44,409 bases of DNA from Pseudomonas sp. ANT_J12 (GTDB lineage: Bacteria > Pseudomonadota > Gammaproteobacteria > Pseudomonadales > Pseudomonadaceae). Both the position numbers and the translations under genes were made by a program. Location: NCBI RefSeq assembly GCF_008370045.1, contig NZ_VOBN01000035.1:1-44409 (forward strand), read 5' to 3'. This document shows, piece by piece, positions 9,249-17,437 of this stretch; the first letter of the stretch is position 1; every line of letters starts with the position of its first letter. The notes under the pieces are model-generated. The model did no database searches. It saw only the letters and a list, made by a program, of their open reading frames with translations, and was not told the origin of the DNA.

Positions 9249-9857
9249 ATGATCCTTCCCGAAATTCACGAGTTCCTCGGCTGCCGCACCCCTGACGGCT
9301 GGGTCCAGGCCGCGCTGGCCGATCAGGAAACCTTGCTGATCGACCACAAGAACTGCGAATTCAAGGCCGCCAGCACGGCGTTGAGCCTGATCGCCAAGTA
9401 CCACTCCCACGTGGATCTGATCAACCTGATGTCGCGCCTGGCCCGGGAAGAGCTGGTGCACCACGAACAAGTCATGCGCCTGATGAAAAAGCGCAAGATC
9501 GAGCTGCGCCAGCTCTCCGCCGGGCGCTATGCCTCGGGCCTGCGCAAAGTGGTGCGCAGCCACGAGCCGGTGAAACTGGTGGATACCCTGGTGGTCGGCG
9601 CCTTCATCGAAGCCCGCAGTTGCGAGCGTTTCGAGGCGCTGGTGCCACATCTGGATGAAGAACTGGGCAAGTTCTACTTTGGCTTGCTCAAAAGCGAGGC
9701 GCGGCATTTTCAGGGTTACCTGAAACTGGCTTATCAGTACGGCGACGCCAAGGACATCGCCCAGGTCATCGACCGGGTTCGCGCTGCCGAGCAAGAGCTG
9801 ATCGAATCGCCGGACGTGGAATTCCGTTTCCACAGCGGTATCCCGACGGCCGCATAA
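9249..9857 (+). CDS. miaE: tRNA-(ms2io6A)-hydroxylase MiaE
   Basis: A 202-residue diiron monooxygenase that hydroxylates the isopentenyl group of 2-methylthio-N6-isopentenyladenosine at tRNA position 37. The diiron ligand pattern is visible as E in CEFKAASTAL, E-x2-H in REELVHHEQV, E in FIEARSCERFE and E-x2-H in SEARHFQGY. Start 9249 gives the family N-terminus MILPEIHEFLGC; an in-frame TTG at 9225 is less likely. Monocistronic, followed by a REPIN and then a terminator. Confidence 0.95.
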   Translation: MILPEIHEFLGCRTPDGWVQAALADQETLLIDHKNCEFKAASTALSLIAKYHSHVDLINLMSRLAREELVHHEQVMRLMKKRKIELRQLSAGRYASGLRKVVRSHEPVKLVDTLVVGAFIEARSCERFEALVPHLDEELGKFYFGLLKSEARHFQGYLKLAYQYGDAKDIAQVIDRVRAAEQELIESPDVEFRFHSGIPTAA

Positions 9858-9881
9858 CCCAATCAACCGCCGCATATCCCC

Positions 9882-9975
9882 TTGTAGGAGCGAGGCTTGC
9901 CCGCGAAGGCGTCGTATCATCCAACATCAATGTCGAATGACACACCGCCTTCGCGGGCAAGCCTCGCTCCTACAA
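9882..9975. repeat. REPIN, GTAGGAGCGAGGCTTGC family
   Basis: TTGTAGGAGCGAGGCTTGCC...CGCGAAGGCG is mirrored by CGCCTTCGCGGGCAAGCC...CTACAA with a spacer of about 32 bp. It lies 24 bp after the miaE stop. Confidence 0.92.
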
Positions 9976-10050
9976 AAACGACGTCATCCGCAGGCTGTGA
10001 TGTTTTGATTCAATATTGTTAAAAACTCTTAAGAGTATGAAACATCACCC

Positions 10051-10076
10051 AAAACCGGCCCCCACGGCCGGTTTTT
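10051..10076 (+). terminator. rho-independent terminator
   Basis: AAAACCGGCC pairs perfectly with GGCCGGTTTT around the loop CCCAC, followed by a T run. It ends transcription from miaE before the response-regulator gene. Confidence 0.93.
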
Positions 10077-10155
10077 GCTGCCTGCCATCTCCGTCTCGTC
10101 ACTGATTGCCGCCATAATGCCGTCCACTTCAAACAAGGGTTGGCACGCGGTCGTT

Positions 10156-10863
10156 ATGGATAACCTGGGTTTTGGCAAAGTTTTGCTGGTGGAAGACGAC
10201 GAAAAGCTCGCCGGGCTGATTGCGCATTTCCTGTCCCAACATGGCTTCGAGGTCCGGGCGGTGCACCGCGGCGACCTGGCGTTGGCCGCATTTCTGGAAT
10301 TCAAACCGAAAATCGTCGTGCTCGACCTGATGTTGCCGGGTCAGAGCGGCCTGCACGTGTGCCGCGAGATTCGCAGCGTGTCCGACACGCCGATCGTGAT
10401 CCTCACCGCCAAGGAAGACGACCTCGATCATATCCTCGGCCTGGAATCCGGCGCCGACGACTACGTGATCAAACCGATCAAGCCCCCGGTGCTGCTCGCC
10501 CGTTTGCGCGCCTTGCAACGTCGGCAGTCGCCGGACACCAGCGTGTGCAGCGCCCTGGAATTCGGCCACTTGAGCATCGACCGCAGCTGCCGCGAAGTGC
10601 GCCTGGCGGGCGAGGGCATCGAGCTGACCACCATGGAATTCGAGCTGCTGTGGCTGCTGGCCAGCGCCGCCGGCAAGATCCTGTCCCGCGACGACATCCT
10701 CAACCGCATGCGCGGCATCGCCTTCGACGGCCTCAACCGCAGCGTCGACGTCTACATCAGCAAACTGCGGGCCAAACTCAAGGACAACCCCCGGGAACCG
10801 GTGTGCATCAAGACCGTCTGGGGCAAGGGTTACCTGTTCAATCCGTTCGCGTGGGAGCTATAG
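10156..10863 (+). CDS. OmpR-family response regulator (RstA-like)
   Basis: A 235-residue regulator. The receiver domain (about 1-120) shows the acidic pair in LLVEDDEKLAG, the phospho-accepting Asp in IVVLDLMLPGQSG, the Thr of VILTAKEDD and the Lys of DYVIKPIKP. The winged-helix DNA-binding domain (about 135-232) ends with SVDVYISKLRAKLKD and CIKTVWGKGYLF. Start 10156 is the best family fit; ATG codons at 10117 and 10075 are in frame and not excluded, as no good ribosome binding site marks any of them. The kinase gene begins at the next base after the stop, so the two are co-translated. RstAB-like pairs in Pseudomonas commonly sit next to a MipA/OmpV gene, whose remnant is seen at 12304-12526. 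Confidence 0.92.
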   Translation: MDNLGFGKVLLVEDDEKLAGLIAHFLSQHGFEVRAVHRGDLALAAFLEFKPKIVVLDLMLPGQSGLHVCREIRSVSDTPIVILTAKEDDLDHILGLESGADDYVIKPIKPPVLLARLRALQRRQSPDTSVCSALEFGHLSIDRSCREVRLAGEGIELTTMEFELLWLLASAAGKILSRDDILNRMRGIAFDGLNRSVDVYISKLRAKLKDNPREPVCIKTVWGKGYLFNPFAWEL

Positions 10864-12150
10864 ATGCTGCGGTTATTTCTGGGTTTGTACCTGATGCTGG
10901 CCGTGGGGCTGGTGCTGGCGTTGCAGACGGTCGAACACACCTTCAACGCACTGCTCGACAACCAGATGCAGGCCTACAACCGCGAAGCCGTGCGCGGTCA
11001 GGCGTATTCGCTGGTGGAGCAGTTGCGCGGCCTGGAAGGGCCGGGGCGTGAGCAGCAATTGGAGGCCTTGCGTCCGCATTATGGCTTGGGGCTGACGCTG
11101 GTCGAGGCTGATCAACTGGCCCTCGATGACCAGGAAAAAGCCCTGTTGGCCAACGGCATGCTGGTGATTCGGGAGAAATACACGCAGTTCATTTCCACCA
11201 TTGATGGCGGCTCGCAACTGCTGAGCATCAAGCTCCCGGCGGAACCCAGCCTGATGCCGTTCTATATCGCGGCGGCCTACCTGATGCTGGCGGTTTTGAT
11301 CGGTATCGTGCTGTTTTTCTGGGTGCGGCCGCACTGGCGGGATCTGGAGAAACTGCGCCTGGCCGCCGAGCGCTTTGGCGATAACGATCTGTCGTCGCGG
11401 ATCCAGCTGTCCAAGCGCTCGAACATCCGCGACCTGGCCGAACACTTCAACCTGATGGCGGCGCGCATTGAAGGCCTGATCGCCAATCAGCGCGAGCTGA
11501 CCAACGCGGTGTCCCATGAACTGCGTACACCGATTGCGCGGTTGTCGTTCGAGCTCGATCAGCTCAAGCAACAACCCGATCCGACCCAGAACCGCGAGCT
11601 GATCGCCGACATGTACGCCGACCTGGGCGAACTGGAAGAAATGGTCTCTGAACTGCTGACTTACGCCAGCCTTGAGCGTGGCGCCACGGTGATCAACCGC
11701 GAGAATATCCAGGCCAGCAGTTGGCTCGACAGCGTGGTCGGCAGTGTGGCGCTGGAGGCGGAAGCGGCGGGGGTGCAGTTGCTGATTGTCGAGTGCCAGA
11801 TTGATGAGGTGCGGATCGAACCGCGCTTCATGGCCCGGGCGGTGATCAACCTCCTGCGCAATGCCATTCGTTATGCCGACAGGCGCGTCGAGGTGTCGCT
11901 GGTGCGCAACGATGATCGCTACGAAGTGCAGGTCAACGATGACGGGCCGGGCGTGCCGATGGACGGGCGGGAAAAGATCTTCGAACCGTTCTCGCGGCTG
12001 GACGCCAGTCGGGATCGGCGTACCGGTGGGTTTGGCTTGGGCCTGGCGTTGGTGCGGCGGGTTTCGCAGTCCCACGGTGGGCAGGTGGAAGTGGCGGATT
12101 CGCCGTGGGGTGGGGCGTCGTTTCGCATGACGTGGGCGCATTTGGATTAG
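10864..12150 (+). CDS. sensor histidine kinase (RstB-like)
   Basis: A 428-residue inner-membrane kinase. Membrane segments at about 3-20 and 138-158 bracket a periplasmic sensor of about 115 residues. A HAMP linker (about 160-212) follows, then the dimerisation domain with the phospho-accepting His in LTNAVSHELRTPIARLSF, and the ATPase domain with N box NLLRNAIRYAD, G1 box NDDGPGVP and G2 box GGFGLGLALV. Every catalytic box is intact. It starts directly after the response-regulator stop. The signal is unknown; relatives respond to low magnesium, acid or envelope conditions. Confidence 0.93.
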   Translation: MLRLFLGLYLMLAVGLVLALQTVEHTFNALLDNQMQAYNREAVRGQAYSLVEQLRGLEGPGREQQLEALRPHYGLGLTLVEADQLALDDQEKALLANGMLVIREKYTQFISTIDGGSQLLSIKLPAEPSLMPFYIAAAYLMLAVLIGIVLFFWVRPHWRDLEKLRLAAERFGDNDLSSRIQLSKRSNIRDLAEHFNLMAARIEGLIANQRELTNAVSHELRTPIARLSFELDQLKQQPDPTQNRELIADMYADLGELEEMVSELLTYASLERGATVINRENIQASSWLDSVVGSVALEAEAAGVQLLIVECQIDEVRIEPRFMARAVINLLRNAIRYADRRVEVSLVRNDDRYEVQVNDDGPGVPMDGREKIFEPFSRLDASRDRRTGGFGLGLALVRRVSQSHGGQVEVADSPWGGASFRMTWAHLD

Positions 12151-12166
12151 TGTCGTTCTTGAGGAC

Positions 12167-12303
12167 GCCTTCGCGGGCAAGCCTCGCTCCTACGGATGAT
12201 CGTTCCCACGCAGAGCGTGGGAAATGCTTCAAGGGACGCTCCGCGTTCCAATGGGACGCAGAGCGTCCCGGGCTGCATTCCCACGCAGAGCGTGGGAACG
12301 ATC
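12167..12303. repeat. composite REP: one half-site plus one REPIN
   Basis: A single arm of the GTAGGAGCGAGGCTTGC family (12167-12193, GCCTTCGCGGGCAAGCCTCG) is joined to a full inverted pair of the GATCGTTCCCACGC family (about 12198-12303). It lies between the kinase gene and the MipA remnant. Confidence 0.88.
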
Positions 12304-12526
12304 TTAGAAGGCATAAACCACCTGCCCAGCCAACGACGTCTGCAACCGTCGCTCGACAATCGGGCTGTCCGCCGCCTCGCTCGCCAGATACTGCACCGCC
12401 AGCACCGTGGTCAAACGCCAGCGCTCATCAATCGGCAACGGTCTTGCGGTCCTTGCGCACATCACTCGCGCCGATGTACACGAGCAGGCACAGCGAAGTC
12501 AGCGATAAACACATGGAACGAAACAT
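12304..12526 (-). pseudogene. MipA/OmpV-family outer-membrane protein, internal deletion remnant
   Basis: Two pieces of one gene remain. From 12526 a start ATG opens a signal-peptide-like sequence (MFRSMCLSLTSLCLLVYIGA) that continues SDVRKDRK and stops at TGA 12428-12430. In a second frame, running to TAA at 12304-12306, is a typical C-terminal outer-membrane segment containing ERWRLTTVLAVQYL, SEAADSPIVERR and ending LAGQVVYAF, with the terminal Phe of a beta-barrel. Intact MipA/OmpV proteins have about 250 residues; here fewer than 75 codons remain, so roughly two thirds are gone and the frame is broken. The location next to an RstAB-like system fits the family. It probably has no product. 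Confidence 0.65.
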
Positions 12527-12663
12527 GGGAGCACCCGAGGGAATTTGGATGCGCCCATGCTAGGCGGCGGGTGGCCAGCGATCTTTGAGAGCTTTGTCGG
12601 GAAACTGTCAAAGACTGTGAAGGGGTTCTGTGGTGCGGCGAATAACCGGTGGCAAGGCGTTCG

Positions 12664-12800
12664 TTGTGGCGAAGGGGCTTGCCCCCGTTGGGTCGCGAAG
12701 CGGCCCCGGCATTCCTCCTGTCACACCACGCGAGCAGGAATTACGACTGCTGCGCAACCGAACGGGGTGATGCGGTATTCCGACAAGCCCTCTCGCCACA
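12664..12800. repeat. degenerate REPIN, GTGGCGAAGGGGCTTGCCCC family
   Basis: The arm GTGGCGAAGGGGCTTGCCCC near 12666 is imperfectly mirrored by a segment ending CAAGCCCTCTCGCCAC near 12799, with GAAGCGGCCCC and GACTGCTGCGCAACC as typical inner parts. The gap 12527-12829 shows nothing else. Confidence 0.7.
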
Positions 12801-12829
12801 ATTGAGTTTCCTCACCACTGCAGATCTGT

Positions 12830-13318
12830 TCACTTTTCCAAACCGAGGCGTTTATGCCAATCAGCGATGGACTCTTCGGGATAGACCTCGAACTCCTGAT
12901 CCTTAGGCTTCAGCTCGACCTCCACCCACGACGCTTTCGAACCCAGCATCAAATGCGTGTTCCGCGGCGGCACCGGCAACGGCGTGTCGATAACCGAGGC
13001 AAACGGGTGAATCAGCTCCGGCCATTCAGGACTGAACAGCCATAACCCCGAGCCGCACACCGAACAGAAATGCCGTTCGGCGGTGCTGCGGTGGGCGCGT
13101 TTGTCGCCTTCCTCCTTGAGCCGCGCATGGTAGATCGCGATGTGCTTGCGCCCGTTGACCTTCAGGCTGTCCGCATCGCCACTGAGGTTGATCGCATAAC
13201 CGCCCCCGCCCTGGGTCTTTCGGCAGATCGAGCAGTAGCAGCGCTGATAAGGGTAGGGGTGGGCGCTGGTCAGACTGAACGACACCGCGCCGCAATGGCA
13301 GGAACCTTCGAGCTGCAT
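12830..13318 (-). CDS. GFA-family zinc protein (glutathione-dependent formaldehyde-activating-like)
   Basis: A 162-residue protein with the full set of GFA zinc motifs: CHCGAV at residues 7-12, C-x-C-x2-C in RCYCSICRKTQGGG, and C-x2-C in HFCSVCGSGLW. The family prototype was described as speeding S-hydroxymethylglutathione formation, but most members have no proven reaction. Start 13318 (MQLEGSCHCGAV) places the first motif at the N-terminus. It lies 43 bases downstream of the D-2-hydroxyacid dehydrogenase stop, on the same strand, and might be read through from it. Confidence 0.88.
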   Translation of the reverse strand: MQLEGSCHCGAVSFSLTSAHPYPYQRCYCSICRKTQGGGGYAINLSGDADSLKVNGRKHIAIYHARLKEEGDKRAHRSTAERHFCSVCGSGLWLFSPEWPELIHPFASVIDTPLPVPPRNTHLMLGSKASWVEVELKPKDQEFEVYPEESIADWHKRLGLEK

Positions 13319-13361
13319 GACAACCTCCGGCTGTTCTTGAATGGGTTCAAGACAGCCTAGA

Positions 13362-14321
13362 TCAATACCCGCGCTGTACGTTCGCCAGGTTCTCCGGCGC
13401 CAAGCCATTCAGGAAACGCTCAAGATTGGCCAGGAAACTGTCGGCAATCTCATGCCGGCTGTTACTGGAAATCGCCGACGTATGCGGCGACAGACGCACC
13501 CTTGGATGGGCGTAGAGTGGATGCCCATCAGGTAGCGGCTCGGGCTCTGTCACGTCCAGCGAAGCCAGGCCAATCGCGCCGCTGTCCAGCGCTTCCAGCA
13601 ACGCCCCGTGATCGAGCAAACCACCCCGGGCAATGTTGATCAGGTGCAGACCGGGTTTGGCGCTGGCCAGCACCGCGCTATTGACGATGTGCCGGGTCGC
13701 AGCGGTCAACGGCGCGGCCAGCACCAAATGATCGGACAGGGTAAACAACTCGTGGATATCCCGCGCGGCCTCGACGCCTTCAACCTCGAAGGGCGCCTGG
13801 CTCTGTCGTAGCGCCACGACATGCATGCCCAGGGCGTGGGCCTTCGCCGCCAGGCTGCGGCCAATCGCACCGAAGCCGAGAATCCCCAACGTCGTGCCCT
13901 TGAGCGGTGTCAGCGCGGTGAAATTCCAGTGTGAGTCATGCACCCAGATATCCGGCAGATGCTTGGCGGCGGCGAAGATCGCGGCCAAGGCAAACTCGGC
14001 GATGTTCTCGGCGGCGCTGCCCCGGGACGTGCTCACCGGAGGGCCGTCGAACAGCCATGTGGGGTAGAAGTCGATACCGGACGACACCACTTGAATCCAC
14101 TTCAAGCCATAAGGCCAGCCCGGTGGCGGCGTGTCCGGCGCCAGGTAGCCGCGCACATTGATCGGACGCGCCAGCAAAATACTGACTTCGGCGGGCAGGT
14201 CGCTGGGCACGCCAATTGGCACGTCCAGGACCTCGGCGCCGGGGTGGGTGTGCGCGAGGCGCTGGCGGATCACATCGTTGAAGTCTTCATCCAGTTGACT
14301 GGCAATCACGAGCTGGCTCAT
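13362..14321 (-). CDS. NAD(P)-dependent D-2-hydroxyacid dehydrogenase
   Basis: A 319-residue cytoplasmic oxidoreductase of usual family length. The Rossmann motif is LGILGFGAIGRSLAAKA at about residues 145-161. Catalytic residues are visible: Arg in NIARGGLLDHGAL, Glu in DVTEPEPLPDGHPLY and His in LSPHTSAIS. Substrate unknown. Its ATG overlaps the stop of the acyl-CoA-dehydrogenase-like gene (ATGA), so the two are translationally coupled. That coupling suggests it handles a carbonyl or hydroxyacid product released when the upstream enzymes remove sulfur from an organic compound; this is inference. Confidence 0.9.
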   Translation of the reverse strand: MSQLVIASQLDEDFNDVIRQRLAHTHPGAEVLDVPIGVPSDLPAEVSILLARPINVRGYLAPDTPPPGWPYGLKWIQVVSSGIDFYPTWLFDGPPVSTSRGSAAENIAEFALAAIFAAAKHLPDIWVHDSHWNFTALTPLKGTTLGILGFGAIGRSLAAKAHALGMHVVALRQSQAPFEVEGVEAARDIHELFTLSDHLVLAAPLTAATRHIVNSAVLASAKPGLHLINIARGGLLDHGALLEALDSGAIGLASLDVTEPEPLPDGHPLYAHPRVRLSPHTSAISSNSRHEIADSFLANLERFLNGLAPENLANVQRGY

Positions 14322-15505
14322 GGGCGTTCCTTCGGTTGGCGCTGGGCGAAAACGGCTTTGCCGACGCCTTGCAGCACGGCGTCGTTTTGCGGTGTATGGA
14401 CGCGACTGCAGAGCACATCGCGGTAGTGCCGCTGCAGCGGATTGTGGCGTGACAGGCCGGGGTTGCCGGAGGCTTCAATGGCCAGCTCGACGGCGCGGAT
14501 GGCGTTGCCGGTCACCAGGTATTTCAGTTGCGCGGCGTTGCTCGATGGCGTGCGCCCTTCGGCGGCGGCATCCAGCAGGCTGCGGTTGGCGAACAACAGC
14601 GTGTCGATGTGGCCGACCGTTTCCTGAAACCGGGGCAGGGTCGACAGTGCCGCGCCGAGGTTGGACGGCTTGCGTTGTTCCAGCCAACCGACCAACCAGT
14701 CGCGGGCCGCTTGGGCGACGCCGTCGTAGACCGATGACAACAACACCGACATCCACAGGAACCCATCGCCATCCAGCTCGGGTTGCGGTGCGCTCCAAGG
14801 GCTGACGCTGACCGCGTGATCCAGCGGCACCAGCACATTGTCGAACACCACTTCATGGCTACACGTGGCGCGCATGCCCAGGTGATCCCAGTCCTCAATG
14901 ATGCTGATGCCCGGCGTGTCCTTGTGCACCAGCCAGGCACCGACCAGCGGATCTTCATCGGTGCTGCGCGCCCAGACGCTGAACCAGGTCAGGCCATGGC
15001 TGCCGGTGGAATAGATCTTGCGCCCGCTGATGCGCCAACCGGCGGCAGTGCGTCGGGCAACGGTGGCCGGCAAACCGCCACGGGCCGGAGTGCCAAGGTC
15101 GGGCTCGACCCGCAGGGCGTTGATCAATGCGCCGTGCTCGACCGCGTCCCGGGCCACTTGCAGACGCAGGGCCTCGGGCCAGGATTTACTGTCTTGCAGA
15201 CGTGCGTGCTGGAGGTATTGCATCACCAGGATCAACGCCGTCGAGGGTTCGCCCTTGGCAATCGCGCTGATCGCCTTGCGCGCCTGGCTCAGGTTCGCGC
15301 CGCCACCGCCAAGGGCTTTGGGCACGGTGAGCGCGACCAGGCCGTGCTCGTGCAGCACGTTGAAATTGTCCTGAGGGAACGCACCGCTTTCGTCATAGAC
15401 GTGGGCCGTGGCGGCCAGTTGTGCGCCGAGGGTTTCCAGCAGCGCTTCGACATTGGCTGCTTCGATGGAGCGCAGGGTTGAAGCGTGTTGAGAGGAAAGA
15501 CTCAT
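14318..15505 (-). CDS. acyl-CoA dehydrogenase-fold flavoenzyme (DszC/SfnC-like)
   Basis: A 395-residue protein with the N-terminal helical, central beta and C-terminal helical parts of the acyl-CoA dehydrogenase fold. Recognisable pieces are GLVALTVPKALGGGGANLSQ near residue 55, SGRKIYSTGSHGLTWFSVWA near 165 and EDWDHLGMRATCSHEVVFDN near 205. It belongs to the branch that includes DszC, SfnB/SfnC and related reduced-flavin monooxygenases, in which the family's catalytic Glu is often lost, so an S-oxygenase role fits better than fatty-acid oxidation. It is in a sulfur-acquisition context and is translationally coupled to the D-2-hydroxyacid dehydrogenase. The region upstream holds a nested REPIN, so it may have its own promoter. 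Confidence 0.85.
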   Translation of the reverse strand: MSLSSQHASTLRSIEAANVEALLETLGAQLAATAHVYDESGAFPQDNFNVLHEHGLVALTVPKALGGGGANLSQARKAISAIAKGEPSTALILVMQYLQHARLQDSKSWPEALRLQVARDAVEHGALINALRVEPDLGTPARGGLPATVARRTAAGWRISGRKIYSTGSHGLTWFSVWARSTDEDPLVGAWLVHKDTPGISIIEDWDHLGMRATCSHEVVFDNVLVPLDHAVSVSPWSAPQPELDGDGFLWMSVLLSSVYDGVAQAARDWLVGWLEQRKPSNLGAALSTLPRFQETVGHIDTLLFANRSLLDAAAEGRTPSSNAAQLKYLVTGNAIRAVELAIEASGNPGLSRHNPLQRHYRDVLCSRVHTPQNDAVLQGVGKAVFAQRQPKERP

Positions 15506-15561
15506 GGTGGGTTCACTCGATCAAAAGGTGAGAGCCGGTAGCTGCTTCAATGAGGTCAAAT

Positions 15562-15707
15562 GTGGTGAGGGGGCTTGCCTGTGGCGAGGGAGCTTGCTCC
15601 CGCCGGACTGCGCAGCAGTCCCCTGCTTTTCAGGGATAAGCGGGGGCCGCTTCGCGACCCAGCGGGAGCAAGCTCCCTCGCCACAAGCAAGCCCCCTCGC
15701 CACAGGG
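15562..15707. repeat. nested REPIN (one inverted pair inside another)
   Basis: An outer pair (GTGGTGAGGGGGCTTGC / GCAAGCCCCCTCGCCAC) encloses an inner pair (GTGGCGAGGGAGCTTGCTCC / GGAGCAAGCTCCCTCGCCAC), giving a hairpin of about 145 bases. It separates two sulfur genes on the same strand. Confidence 0.88.
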
Positions 15708-15729
15708 GGTGGGTGTTCGGCCATGAAAT

Positions 15730-16740
15730 TCATAACGGCAACAACCTGAACTGCCTGTCCCACAACGGCCCCACATCCAGCCGCTCACTCAACACCCCCG
15801 CATCAAAGAACAGATCCGCCACTTCCTGCTGCGAGGCGATCGCTTGGTCGTCGACTTCGAGGACTTTCCACGGCTGGCTGCGGCTGTTGTACATGTCGAG
15901 GAACACGGCTTTATCAACGCCCAGCAACTGCGCCGATTTGGTGGCCCAAGGCTCGGGGTTGTTGTTGATCCATTCCAGGGTGCGCGCGGTGCGCTGCAAG
16001 TAATCCTGAATCGCCTGTTTGCGCAGCGGGTCTTCCAGGGCGGCGGGGCGTGCCGCCATCAAATAGTTGCCGGACAAATAGCCCTGGGCCGTCTTCAGGA
16101 CCCGGGCGCCGCTGCGAAACTTCGCCAACTGGATAAACACGCCATAAATCACCCAGGCATCGAGCTGGCCGCTCTGGAAAGCGCTGAAGCCGTCCTGCGG
16201 TGTGAGGGCCACAGCGGTGATGTCCTTCATGGTCAGGCCCTGTTCCTTCAAGGCCTTGATCAGAAAGTAGTGCGAGGTGGTGGAACGCACATAGCCGACC
16301 CGTTTGCCCTTCAATTGCCCGACGGATTCGAGGGTCGAGTTCTTGGGGATCAGGAACACCTGGTTGTTCACATCGCCTTGAATCACCGCGATCAGCTTCG
16401 GCTGGCGATGGCTCTGGATCGAGAAGATCGGCGGGATCTCGCTCATGGAACCGATGTCCAGGCTGCCCGAGGCCAGCGCTTCGACGATCAGGTTGCCGCC
16501 GGCGAACTCCGCGTAATCGACCTTATATGGGCGGTTGGCGGTACCGGCGTCTTCGGTGAAGTACGACTCCTGGCCACGGTAGGTGGCGACGCCCAGCGTC
16601 AGGTCCGACAGCGAGGTGTTTTGCGCGAAGGCGCGGGCGCCCAGGCCCAGGGAAGACAGCCCCAACGCACCTACGGCAATCGAACTGGCCGTCAGGAAGC
16701 CGCGACGATTGAACTGTCCCTGTTGAATGTTTTTCGTCAT
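15730..16740 (-). CDS. Tat-exported ABC substrate-binding protein, aliphatic-sulfonate (SsuA) type
   Basis: A 336-residue periplasmic binding protein. The N-terminus has a twin-arginine signal (FNRRGFLTAS at about residues 10-19) with a hydrophobic stretch ending in GARAFA, the likely cleavage site. The mature part has the SsuA/NMT1-type pattern: EFAGGNLIVEALASGSLDIG near 75-95 and LKGKRVGYVRSTTSHYFLIK near 145. Start 16740 is used because it places the twin arginine properly. Tat export implies folding in the cytoplasm, unusual for this family and unlike the other three binding proteins in the window. It is 13 bases from the peroxiredoxin stop and shares its transcript. Ligand unknown; a sulfonate or other sulfur compound is likely. 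Confidence 0.9.
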   Translation of the reverse strand: MTKNIQQGQFNRRGFLTASSIAVGALGLSSLGLGARAFAQNTSLSDLTLGVATYRGQESYFTEDAGTANRPYKVDYAEFAGGNLIVEALASGSLDIGSMSEIPPIFSIQSHRQPKLIAVIQGDVNNQVFLIPKNSTLESVGQLKGKRVGYVRSTTSHYFLIKALKEQGLTMKDITAVALTPQDGFSAFQSGQLDAWVIYGVFIQLAKFRSGARVLKTAQGYLSGNYLMAARPAALEDPLRKQAIQDYLQRTARTLEWINNNPEPWATKSAQLLGVDKAVFLDMYNSRSQPWKVLEVDDQAIASQQEVADLFFDAGVLSERLDVGPLWDRQFRLLPL

Positions 16741-16753
16741 GGTCAGGCTCTGG

Positions 16754-17437
16754 TCAGATAGCGATTCGCGCGGGGAGTTGCCCGAGCAGTTGTTCAACGG
16801 CGCGCAACACCGGGTCGGCTTCGGTGCGTACCAGCCAGTCCGGGCTGACTTCGGCGAAGGCCACGGTGCCGTCCTGTGTGATCACCACCACAGTCGGTTG
16901 CGGTAATTCCCAGGTGCCGGTGCCAGTGATTTCACCGATGCCGGCGCCCCTGGCCAGCGAGGCTCTGCGCGAGGCTTCATCGAAGCTGTAGAGAATGCCC
17001 AGGCGCCGGCCGAGCTGGTTGTCCGGGTCGCTGGCCACTTGCAGTTCCAGGCTGTGCCGGGTCTTGATCTCGACCAGGCGTTCCGGCACCTGCGGGCTGA
17101 CCGCCACCAACGGAACCCCTAGCGCGTGCAGTTGCGGATAGAGCCGCCGCTGGTACCAGGGCAGGGCGATATTGCAGGCCGGGCAACCGGCGAAGCGGAA
17201 GAAAATCAGCACCGCCGGACCGTTGGCGAGTAATTCGTCGCGGCTCAGTTCGCCGCCTTCAACCTTCAACAGCGTGAAAGGCTCAAGGGTGTCGCCGACC
17301 TTGACGAAGTCCTCGGTTCGAGCCTCATCGACCAGGCGTTGACGCTGATCGATATTGACTTGCAGGGCCGCCGGCTCCCAGGTCGCCAGGCGTTCGGCGT
17401 GCAGATCCGCGAGCAATTGATTGAGGGATTCGCTCAT
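16754..17437 (-). CDS. peroxiredoxin-like (AhpC/TSA-fold) protein
   Basis: A 227-residue thioredoxin-fold protein with a helical N-terminal extension of about 45 residues before the fold. The active site is FFRFAGCPACNIALPWYQ near residue 90, with a C-x2-C in place of the single peroxidatic Cys of classical peroxiredoxins, so it may work as a thiol peroxidase or disulfide reductase. Its ATG overlaps the stop of the flavin monooxygenase gene (ATGA), indicating coupled synthesis. A reasonable inference is that it removes peroxide leaked by reduced-flavin monooxygenases or reduces a sulfur substrate. Confidence 0.85.
   Translation of the reverse strand: MSESLNQLLADLHAERLATWEPAALQVNIDQRQRLVDEARTEDFVKVGDTLEPFTLLKVEGGELSRDELLANGPAVLIFFRFAGCPACNIALPWYQRRLYPQLHALGVPLVAVSPQVPERLVEIKTRHSLELQVASDPDNQLGRRLGILYSFDEASRRASLARGAGIGEITGTGTWELPQPTVVVITQDGTVAFAEVSPDWLVRTEADPVLRAVEQLLGQLPARIAI

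Noticed and set aside
13938..14426. A 162-codon plus-strand frame opposite the D-2-hydroxyacid dehydrogenase
   Set aside because: It overlaps two motif-bearing genes in antisense and shows no domain.
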